Assembly (NCBI RefSeq): GCF_003119115.1
Contig: NZ_CP022364.1
Location: 1,264,501 to 1,328,500 of the forward strand
DNA: 64,000 bases
DNA from: Azospirillum sp. TSH58
GTDB lineage: Bacteria; Pseudomonadota; Alphaproteobacteria; Azospirillales; Azospirillaceae
Direction: 5' to 3'
Shown here: piece by piece, positions 26,334-33,429 of the stretch
How the letters are laid out: each line of letters opens with the position of its first letter
Position numbering within the stretch: the stretch's first letter is position 1
Position numbers and translations under genes: made by a program
Notes under the pieces: generated by a model
The model's input: the letters and a program-made list of their open reading frames with translations, nothing else
Database searches by the model: none
Told to the model about the DNA's origin: nothing

Positions 26334-27428
26334 ATGGCCGTGCGTGCAGGTTGGAGCGTCATCGCCGCCCTCTCATTCGGGCTGGCGGCAGGACCGGTGC
26401 TGGCCCAGGACGGTGTTCCGAAAACCGACAGTGCCCCGAAAGCCGACAGTGTTCCGAGCACGGAAACCGCTCCGCCGCCGGAAACCACGCCGCGGTCCGG
26501 CCCGTCCATCGGCGCCTGGGTCGACAACGACCTGTTCGGCGGCGGCACCGACCGTTACTACACAAACGGAGTCCAGTTCTACTACGTCTCCGGCGACCGC
26601 CCGACCTACGGCAACATCGACTGGCTGGCCAACCTCGTCCCCTGGATCGGGGAGCATGGGGTGCGGCGCTACGGCATCGCCTTCGGCCAGAACATGTACA
26701 CCCCCAGCGACATCACCAAGCCGATCCCCGACGCCACCGACCGCCCCTACGCCGGCTGGCTGTACGGGCGCCTGTCGGTGATTTCGGAAGAGACGCGGCA
26801 GGTGGACCGCATCGACCTAGACCTCGGCATGGTCGGCCCGGCCTCGCTGGCGGAACAGACCCAGAAGGCGGTGCACCGCATCGTCCCCGGCGCCCGCTGG
26901 CCGGAAGGCTGGGACTACCAGCTCAAGAACGAGCCGGGCATCATCCTCAGCTACGAGCATGTCTGGCGCGCGGAGCGGCCGACGCGCATCGGCCCCTTCG
27001 AGGCGGACATCAGCCCCCACGTCGCCGGCAGCGTCGGCAACGTCCTGACCTTCGGCGGGGCGGGCGTCACGATGCGGCTGGGCGGCAACATGGCGCCGCC
27101 GGTCGGCGCGCTGATCCTGCGCCCCACCGCCAGCATCCCCTATCAGGACAGCGTGGCCGCGGGCGCGCCGCGCCCGCCCTTCTCCTGGTACGTCTACGCC
27201 GGGGCGGAGGGGCGCGCGGTCGCCCGCAACATCTTCCTCGACGGCAACAGCTTCCGCGACAGCCGGTCGGTCGACAAGCACAACTTCGTCGCCGCCTTCC
27301 AGCTCGGCATCGCGCTGCGCTACGGCCCGTTCGGCATCTCCTACGCCCAGAACTTCCTGTCGCCGGAGTTCGAAGGGCAGAAATCCTACAGCAACTACGG
27401 CTCGATCCGCGCCTCCTACCGGTTCTGA
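26334..27428 (+). CDS. LpxR-like lipid A 3'-O-deacylase (DUF2219)
   Basis: An outer-membrane beta-barrel of the LpxR family, which removes the 3'-acyloxyacyl group of lipid A. A Sec signal peptide ends near GPVLAQDG, followed by a Pro/Thr-rich spacer with PKTDSAPKADS near-repeats. The barrel opens with WVDNDLFGGGTDRYYTNG, the family signature with the active-site Asn-Asp, and later KAVHRIVPGARWPEGWDYQLKNEP holds the conserved His. It ends in an aromatic C-terminal strand (SYRF) typical of barrels. ATG 26334 was chosen for its GAAGGGAA site and clean signal peptide. The gene stands alone; a role in remodelling LPS is inferred from the family. Confidence 0.85.
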   Translation: MAVRAGWSVIAALSFGLAAGPVLAQDGVPKTDSAPKADSVPSTETAPPPETTPRSGPSIGAWVDNDLFGGGTDRYYTNGVQFYYVSGDRPTYGNIDWLANLVPWIGEHGVRRYGIAFGQNMYTPSDITKPIPDATDRPYAGWLYGRLSVISEETRQVDRIDLDLGMVGPASLAEQTQKAVHRIVPGARWPEGWDYQLKNEPGIILSYEHVWRAERPTRIGPFEADISPHVAGSVGNVLTFGGAGVTMRLGGNMAPPVGALILRPTASIPYQDSVAAGAPRPPFSWYVYAGAEGRAVARNIFLDGNSFRDSRSVDKHNFVAAFQLGIALRYGPFGISYAQNFLSPEFEGQKSYSNYGSIRASYRF

Positions 27429-27494
27429 CCAAGCCAGGGGGGATCACCCCGCTTCCCTCTTTATCCCAAGCCCGGTTCGGTCTATGTGAGGGTC

Positions 27495-28067
27495 ATGAAC
27501 CAATACGCCCGACTGCTGATCGAAGCCGGCCCGCTGGCGGCCTTCTTCATCGCCAATTCCCAGGCCGGCATCATGATCGGCACCGCCGTCTTCATGGTGG
27601 CGATCAGCATCTCCGTGCTGGTCTCCTGGCGGTTCGAACGCAAGGTGCCGGTGATGCCGGTGGTCGGGGCGGGTTTCGTCCTGCTGTTCGGCGGACTGAC
27701 CCTGTGGCTTCAGGACGACCTGTTCATCAAGATCAAGCCGACGCTGGTCAACCTGTTGTTCGCCGCGGTTCTGTTCGCGGCGCATCTGACGCGGCGCAAC
27801 GTGCTGAAGCATGTCCTGGGGTCGGTGCTGAACCTGACCGACGCGGGGTGGCGCACGCTGGCGATCCGCTGGGCGTGGTTCTTCCTGCTGCTGGCCGCGC
27901 TGAACGAGGTGGTGTGGCGCACCATGACCACCGACGCCTGGGTGAACTTCAAGGTGTTCGGCATCATGCCGCTGACCCTGCTGTTCAGCGCCCTCCAGGC
28001 CCCGCTGATCCTGCGCCATCAGGTGCCGGAGGAGCCGCCGGCCGAGAAGTCCTCCTCCGCCTCCTGA
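27495..28067 (+). CDS. yciB: septation protein A / YciB family
   Basis: A 190-aa inner-membrane protein with about five TM helices of the YciB/IspZ (septation protein A) family, linked to septation and envelope synthesis. The N-terminal PLAAFFIANSQAGIMIGTAVFM, KPTLVNLLFAAVLF, WFFLLLAALNEVVWR and WVNFKVFGIMPLTLLF segments are diagnostic. ATG 27495 has GAGGG just upstream; a GTG three codons earlier is possible. puuE follows 32 bases later and may be co-transcribed. Confidence 0.93.
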   Translation: MNQYARLLIEAGPLAAFFIANSQAGIMIGTAVFMVAISISVLVSWRFERKVPVMPVVGAGFVLLFGGLTLWLQDDLFIKIKPTLVNLLFAAVLFAAHLTRRNVLKHVLGSVLNLTDAGWRTLAIRWAWFFLLLAALNEVVWRTMTTDAWVNFKVFGIMPLTLLFSALQAPLILRHQVPEEPPAEKSSSAS

Positions 28068-28099
28068 CCGCCCCCTCTTTCCCACGGAGCGCACCCGCC

Positions 28100-29017
28100 A
28101 TGTCCCAGGATTACCCGCGCGACCTGATCGGCTACGGGTCCCGTCCGCCGCACCCCTACTGGCCGGGCGGGGCGCGGGTGGCGGTGCAGTTCGTCATCAA
28201 CTACGAGGAGGGCGGGGAGAACTGCGTCCTGCACGGCGACGCCGCGTCGGAGGCCTTCCTGTCCGAGATCGTCGGCGCCCAACCCATCGTCGGCATGCGC
28301 CACATGAACATGGAGTCGATCTACGAGTACGGCTCCCGCGCCGGCTTCTGGCGGCTGCACCGCATGTTCACCCAGCGCGGCCTGCCGGTGACCGTCTACG
28401 GCGTCGCCATGGCTCTGGAGCGCAACCCGGACGCCGTCCGCGCCATGCAGGACGCCGGGTGGGAGATCGCCACCCACGGCTACCGCTGGATCGACTACCA
28501 GCATCTGCCGGAGGAGGTGGAGCGCGAGCACATGCTGCGGGCCATCGAGGTGCACACCCGCGTCACCGGCTCGCGCCCGCTCGGCTGGTATCTCGGGCGG
28601 TGCAGCCCCAACACCTGGAAGCTGGTCTCGGAGGAGGGCGGCTTCCTCTACAACGCCGACAGCTACGCCGACGACCTGCCCTATTGGGACGACCGCTTCG
28701 GCCGGCCGCAGCTGATCGTGCCCTACACGCTCGACGCCAACGACATGCGCTTCGCCACCAACCAGGGCTTCAACACCGGAGAGCAGTTCTTCACCTACCT
28801 GAAGGACAGCTTCGACGTGCTCTACGCCGAAGGGGAAGACCAGCCGAAGATGATGTCGGTCGGGCTGCATTGCCGTCTGGTCGGGCGTCCGGGGCGCGCC
28901 GCGGCGCTGGCCCGCTTCCTCGACTATGTGGGGAGCCACGACAAGGCGTGGGTCGCCACCCGGCTGGACATCGCCCGCCATTGGATGGCCGAACACCCCT
29001 ACCGGCCGGCGGCCTGA
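28100..29017 (+). CDS. puuE: allantoinase PuuE (polysaccharide-deacetylase fold)
   Basis: A metal-independent allantoinase (305 aa; Pseudomonas PuuE is about 308) that opens allantoin in purine degradation. RDLIGYGxxPPHPxWPGGARVAVQFVINYEEGGE in the N-terminus, WEIATHGYRWIDYQ, GWYLGRCSPNTW and DDLPYW are specific to this branch of the NodB-fold deacetylases. No other allantoin or urate genes lie near, so it may be part of a scattered pathway. It starts 32 bases after yciB, preceded by GGAG. Confidence 0.92.
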   Translation: MSQDYPRDLIGYGSRPPHPYWPGGARVAVQFVINYEEGGENCVLHGDAASEAFLSEIVGAQPIVGMRHMNMESIYEYGSRAGFWRLHRMFTQRGLPVTVYGVAMALERNPDAVRAMQDAGWEIATHGYRWIDYQHLPEEVEREHMLRAIEVHTRVTGSRPLGWYLGRCSPNTWKLVSEEGGFLYNADSYADDLPYWDDRFGRPQLIVPYTLDANDMRFATNQGFNTGEQFFTYLKDSFDVLYAEGEDQPKMMSVGLHCRLVGRPGRAAALARFLDYVGSHDKAWVATRLDIARHWMAEHPYRPAA

Positions 29018-29217
29018 TCCGGGAGGAAGCGAACCGGGCGGGCGTCCAGCCCAACTTTCTCACGCCAATTCGTCGCATCGGCGTTTGAACGAACGTCGAA
29101 ATACAGTAGAAGGTCTTTGGATCGCGGCGCGGCCCTTTCGGGGCCGCGGTCCCGTGACTGCCGATTCCTTGCGATCTTCAACTGGGTGCGCACGCCGCCG
29201 TGACGTTCAAGGATGAG

Positions 29218-30354
29218 ATGAAGGCCGCCGGTCAGACGGCGGATCACAAGGCGCGCCCCATGGCCGATGCCCCCGCCGACGATGGCGGGGAGGCCAGGGA
29301 CGACATCGCCCGCCTTCTGCGCGCCCTCAACGACGACCTGAAGGCCGACCCGGCGGAGGATGACGATCTCCTGTCCCCGGACGCCGGGCGGAAGGCGGAG
29401 CGGCACCTGCCCATCGGCAAGATCGCCGCGGCGCTCGCCGCCGCCATCGGCATCGGCGCGGTCGTCGTGATGCTGGACCAGGGCGGGGACGCGCCGTCCC
29501 CGCCCCCGGCGCCGCTCATCACCGCCGTCCCCAGCGCCCCGGCCCCCGGCGGCGGCTCGCCCGGCGGCGTGGCTCCGGCCCAAGCCAAACCGGAAGCGCT
29601 GATCACCCGCGCGGCGCCCGCCCCCGCTCCGGCCCAACAGACGCCGATGCAGACGCAGACCGTCGTCGCTCCGGCCGCACCGGCGCCCGCCGTGGCCACG
29701 CCGCCCATGGCGCTGCCGCAGATTCCGCCGCCCGCGCTGAAGGTGCCGGAACCGCCGGCCCTGCCGCCGCCCGCCCCCGCCGTCACCAAGCCGGCCGACC
29801 CCGCGCCGCACCCCGTGGAATCAACGGAGAGCGCCAAGGCCCCGGCGCATCCGCCGGCTTCGACCCCGACGCCGCCTCCGGCCGAGCCCGCCAAGGCCCC
29901 GGCCGCCGCCAGGACCACGGAGACGGCGGAGCTTCAGGCCATGCTGTCGGCCCCGCCCCCGCCGGCCGCGACCCAGCGTCCGGCCGCCGCTCCGCGCCCG
30001 GCGCCGCAACCGGCCAAGCCGGCGCCCAAGACCGTCTCCACCCCGCCCGCCGCGGCGCCCGCCATGCCGTCGTCGTCGGGCGTGCTGACTCCCCCGCCGT
30101 CCGCCGCCGCTGTGGACGGGCGCTACGCCGTGCAGGTCGGGTCCTTCCAGCAGGCCGACAACGCGGAGGGTCTGGTCCGCCGCCTGCGCGGTCTCGGCTT
30201 CAACGCCTACGCGCTGGACTGGACGGATGCCGAGCAGCGGTCCTGGCACGTCGTCCGCGTCGGCGGCTATGCCGACACCGCCGCCGCCCGTCAGGCCGCC
30301 GCCTCGCTGAAGGGCAAGGTGGAAGCGCAGCCCATCGTCGTCTCGACGCGCTGA
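29218..30354 (+). CDS. SPOR-domain membrane protein
   Basis: A bitopic protein of about 378 aa. A charged cytoplasmic N-terminus (about 60 aa) is followed by one TM helix (IAAALAAAIGIGAVVVML), a long Pro/Ala-rich periplasmic stalk (about 190 aa) and a C-terminal SPOR domain (YAVQVGSFQQADNAEGLVRRL to the end). SPOR domains bind denuded peptidoglycan glycans at the septum, so a division or wall role is likely, as with FtsN-like proteins. ATG 29218 has AAGGA close by; a GTG at 29200 would add six residues. A strong terminator follows. Confidence 0.85.
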   Translation: MKAAGQTADHKARPMADAPADDGGEARDDIARLLRALNDDLKADPAEDDDLLSPDAGRKAERHLPIGKIAAALAAAIGIGAVVVMLDQGGDAPSPPPAPLITAVPSAPAPGGGSPGGVAPAQAKPEALITRAAPAPAPAQQTPMQTQTVVAPAAPAPAVATPPMALPQIPPPALKVPEPPALPPPAPAVTKPADPAPHPVESTESAKAPAHPPASTPTPPPAEPAKAPAAARTTETAELQAMLSAPPPPAATQRPAAAPRPAPQPAKPAPKTVSTPPAAAPAMPSSSGVLTPPPSAAAVDGRYAVQVGSFQQADNAEGLVRRLRGLGFNAYALDWTDAEQRSWHVVRVGGYADTAAARQAAASLKGKVEAQPIVVSTR

Positions 30355-30420
30355 CCGCAGGCAACGACGGCGCCGCGACAAACTGTCGCTGCCGACTATT
30401 CCGCTTCTTTCCTTTGCAAA

Positions 30421-30460
30421 AGCCCGCCCGCAATTTCGGTATTGCGGGCGGGCTTCGTCT
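30421..30460 (+). terminator. intrinsic terminator after the SPOR gene
   Basis: A perfect 14-bp stem, AGCCCGCCCGCAAT (30421-30434) and ATTGCGGGCGGGCT (30441-30454), with loop TTCGGT and a T-containing tail (TCGTCTTG). It isolates the SPOR gene from the signalling operon that starts at 30575. Confidence 0.85.
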
Positions 30461-30574
30461 TGATCTGTCCTTCTCCTTGCCGCTAACATGGGATTGAACA
30501 GGCACGCATATTAGAACAAGCGCAGCCCGCAAGAAGCCGGCGCACCAGACCGGCGAACCGGAGGAAACCCTGGT

Positions 30575-30979
30575 ATGAAGCCGACGATCCTGGTCGCCGA
30601 CGATGAGCCCAGCATCGTCCTGTCCCTGCAGGTCCTTTTGCAGAAGGCGGGCTTTGCCGTGCGCATCGCCCGCAACGGCGAGGAAGCCCTTGACTCGGTT
30701 GCGGAAAGCACGCCCGACCTGATCCTGCTGGACGCCATGATGCCGCGGCGCGACGGGTTCGACGTCTGCCAGTCGCTGCGCGCCAACCCCGCCTACCAGT
30801 CGCTGCCCATCATCATGCTGACGGCCAAGAGCCGCGACGTGGAGCGGCAGAAGGGCATGGCGCTGGGCGCCACCGACTACATCACCAAGCCCTTCTCGAC
30901 CCGCGACCTCGTCACCACCGTCCGCAAATACCTGAATCCCGAAGGCAGCGCGGGCGGAACCGCGGAGCCGCAGCCATGA
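30575..30979 (+). CDS. single-domain response regulator
   Basis: A CheY-like receiver of 134 aa with no output domain. The acidic pocket (ADDE), phospho-acceptor Asp53 in LLLDAMMPRRDG, the switch Thr in MLTAKS and the Lys of ITKPFS are all intact. The last 12 residues are a Gly/Pro tail. GGAGGAAA precedes the start. Its last four bases (ATGA) overlap the start of the exonuclease fusion, so translation is coupled. The likely phosphodonor is the SLC5-linked kinase two genes downstream. Confidence 0.9.
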   Translation: MKPTILVADDEPSIVLSLQVLLQKAGFAVRIARNGEEALDSVAESTPDLILLDAMMPRRDGFDVCQSLRANPAYQSLPIIMLTAKSRDVERQKGMALGATDYITKPFSTRDLVTTVRKYLNPEGSAGGTAEPQP

Positions 30980-33183
30980 GCGCCCCGGCGACCACCGGAA
31001 GCGCCGGAACCGCCGCTCCGGCGACCGCCCCGGCGGAGCCCCGGCGGATCATCCCGCTGGCCTTCCGCGCCGCCGGCGTCGGCCTGCCCCTGCTGTCGGT
31101 GGGGGCCGCGGTCGGCTTCAGCGCGAACGGCGACCCGAACGCCTTCGTCACCTACGCCGTCACCATGACCGCCGCCATGACCGCCGGGGTCTGGGGCCTG
31201 TGGAGTCTGGTCGACCGGCGGCTGCTGCGCGCCTCGGAGACGCTGAGCCGCGAGGCCGGGCTGATCGCCCATGGCGCCGCCGACGGCAAGACCGGCGCGC
31301 GCATCCCGCTGGCCCGCTACGGCGACCTCGCCCCGGTGGCCAAGGCGGTCAACGAGCTGTCGGACAAGCTGTCCGCCGCCCGCCGCGACACCGCCCGCAT
31401 CGTCGCGGAGTCGACCGCCAAGGCGGAGGAGCAGAAGACGCGGCTGGCCGCCGTCCTGCGCGACCTGCACGAAGGCGTGCTGGTCTGCAACCTCAAGCAC
31501 CAGATCCTTCTCTACAACCAGACGGCGCTCGACATCCTGCATCTGGCCGGCGACCTCGGGCTGGGCCGCTCCCTGCTGCATTTCGTGGTGGCGGAGCCGG
31601 TCACCCACACGCTGGAGCGGCTGACGCTCCGCGTCCGCGAGGGGCGGCACGTCAACCACGAGCACGGCACCACCGCCCAGTTCGTCGGCGCCACCACGGA
31701 CGGGCACATCCTGCTGGCCGGGCGCATGAGCGCCATCCTGCAGGACCCGCCGGAAGGCTCGGACGAGCCGCCGACCATCACCGGCTACGTCATCACCCTG
31801 TCCGACGCGACCAGCGAGCTGGCCGCGCTGGGCCAGCGCGACGCCCTGCTGCGCGAGGCGACGGAGGGCTTCTGCGCGCCCATCGCCAACCTGCGCGCCG
31901 TGCTGGAGACGCTGGACGACACGCCGGAACTAGGGCCGGAGGAGCGCGCCGCTTTCCAGGCCGCGCTGATGGACTCCTCCAACACCCTGTCGGAGCGGCT
32001 GGCCCGCGTTACCAACGCGTACCGCAGCGTCGTCACCGGCTCCTGGCCGATGAGCGACATCCACTCCACCAACCTGATCAACCTGATCCGCCACCGGGTC
32101 GGGCCGGACGCCCAGTACGGCGTGACGCTGACCGGCCTGCCGCAATGGGTGCACGGCGACAGCTACAGCCTCGTCATCCTGTTCGGCTATCTGATCGAAT
32201 ACGTCTACGCGCTGACCGGGGTCCCCGCCTACGACCTGTCGGTGGAGCCCGGGGACAGCTGGGTCTATCTCGACATCACCTGGCGCGGCCCGTCGGTGCC
32301 CAGCGGCATCGTGGACAGCTGGCTCGACCACCCGCTGCCCGACGCGCTGGGCGGCCTGACCGTCGGCGACGTGCTTCAGCACCACAAGAGCACGATGTGG
32401 AGCGAGCCGGTGAAGGGGCCGGGATCGGACGACGAGCTGCTGTCGCGCCTGCGCGTGCCGCTGCCGCCAGCGCTGAAGCCGCCGTCGGCCCACACGGCGG
32501 CGCGCGGCGGGGCGCGGCCGGAGTTCTTCGACTTCAACCTGCTGCACCAGCCGCTGGCCACCAGCGAGCTTGGCCGCACGCCGCTCGACCAGCTCCATTA
32601 CGTCGTCTTCGACACCGAGACGACCGGCCTGTCCCCCAGCACCGGCGACGAGATCATCCAGATCGCCGCCGTGCGCGTCGTCGGCGGGCGCATCCTGACC
32701 GGCGAGACCTTCAACACGCTGGTCAACCCGAAGCGGAGCATCCCGGCGGAATCGATCCCCTTCCACGGCATCACCGACGCGATGGTGGCCGACAAACCGA
32801 CCATCGACAAGGTGCTGCCGCAGTTCCGCGGCTTCGTGTCGGGCGCCGTGCTGATCGCCCACAACGCCGCCTTCGACCTGAAATTCCTGAAGATGAAGGA
32901 ACGGGCGTCGGGCGTGCGCTTCGACAGCCCGGTGCTCGACACCATGCTGCTGTCGCGGATGCTGCTCGGCGAGGGCGGCGACCACACGCTGGACGGCATC
33001 GCCGAGCGGCTGGGGATCGAGGTGGTGGACCGCCACACGGCGCTGGGCGACAGCCTCGTCACCGCCGCGGTCTTCCTGCGCATGGTGGAGATGCTCAAGG
33101 AACGCGACGTCCGCACGCTCGACGACGCCATCCGCGGCGCCAACATCATCGTCGAGCTGGCGGCGCGGGAGCGCGCCTTTTGA
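30976..33183 (+). CDS. membrane-anchored pseudokinase fused to DEDDh 3'-5' exonuclease
   Basis: A 735-aa fusion. Two N-terminal TM helices (about 27-48 and 54-76) lead into a HAMP-like segment, a PAS-like domain (about 165-285), then a region with the layout of a kinase dimerisation domain. There the expected H-box reads REATEGFCAPIANLR (about 292-306), with no catalytic His. A degenerate ATPase-like part follows. Residues about 540-710 are a DnaQ/PolIII-epsilon exonuclease with every metal and catalytic residue: Asp546 and Glu548 in FDTETTGL, Asp634 in HNAAFDLKF, and His687 and Asp692 in RHTALGD. It overlaps the upstream receiver by ATGA and the downstream tiny gene by its stop. A sensor that controls a nuclease, perhaps for RNA or signal nucleotides, is inference. 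Confidence 0.85.
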   Translation: MSAPATTGSAGTAAPATAPAEPRRIIPLAFRAAGVGLPLLSVGAAVGFSANGDPNAFVTYAVTMTAAMTAGVWGLWSLVDRRLLRASETLSREAGLIAHGAADGKTGARIPLARYGDLAPVAKAVNELSDKLSAARRDTARIVAESTAKAEEQKTRLAAVLRDLHEGVLVCNLKHQILLYNQTALDILHLAGDLGLGRSLLHFVVAEPVTHTLERLTLRVREGRHVNHEHGTTAQFVGATTDGHILLAGRMSAILQDPPEGSDEPPTITGYVITLSDATSELAALGQRDALLREATEGFCAPIANLRAVLETLDDTPELGPEERAAFQAALMDSSNTLSERLARVTNAYRSVVTGSWPMSDIHSTNLINLIRHRVGPDAQYGVTLTGLPQWVHGDSYSLVILFGYLIEYVYALTGVPAYDLSVEPGDSWVYLDITWRGPSVPSGIVDSWLDHPLPDALGGLTVGDVLQHHKSTMWSEPVKGPGSDDELLSRLRVPLPPALKPPSAHTAARGGARPEFFDFNLLHQPLATSELGRTPLDQLHYVVFDTETTGLSPSTGDEIIQIAAVRVVGGRILTGETFNTLVNPKRSIPAESIPFHGITDAMVADKPTIDKVLPQFRGFVSGAVLIAHNAAFDLKFLKMKERASGVRFDSPVLDTMLLSRMLLGEGGDHTLDGIAERLGIEVVDRHTALGDSLVTAAVFLRMVEMLKERDVRTLDDAIRGANIIVELAARERAF

Positions 33184-33428
33184 CCGGGGGGCCCGCCCCG
33201 CAACCCGCAACCCCGCCCTCCGCGCCCCCCGCACCGCGCCGGGCGGGCGCCGACCGCCTGATCGCGCTGTTCCTGTTCGGCGTCGTCGCCTTCAACCCGC
33301 CGCTGCTGCGCGTCTTCGGCGCCGGGGACACGCTGCTCGGCCTGCCGCTGCTGTACGTGTACGCGCTGGGGGTGTGGGGCGGGGTGATCGCGCTGTCCGC
33401 CGTTCTGCTGGAACGCAGGGGGCGCTGA
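33180..33428 (+). CDS. small two-TM protein preceding the SLC5 kinase
   Basis: An 82-aa protein with a Pro-rich N-terminus and two hydrophobic helices (LIALFLFGVVAFNPPLL and LLYVYALGVWGGVIALSAVLL), ending ERRGR. The only good start is TTG at 33180, which overlaps the stop of the exonuclease (TTTGA) and has GGGAG eight bases upstream. It ends one base before the SLC5 kinase. Tiny membrane proteins (DUF4212-like) commonly precede sodium:solute symporters, and the size and position fit, but the sequence is not clearly that family. Confidence 0.65.
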   Translation: MTGGPAPQPATPPSAPPAPRRAGADRLIALFLFGVVAFNPPLLRVFGAGDTLLGLPLLYVYALGVWGGVIALSAVLLERRGR

Positions 33429-33429
33429 C

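Noticed and set aside
30976..33183. The DEDDh protein as the replicative DNA polymerase III epsilon subunit
   Set aside because: It has TM helices, HAMP/PAS and kinase-like parts and sits in a signalling operon; the true dnaQ is a short soluble protein.
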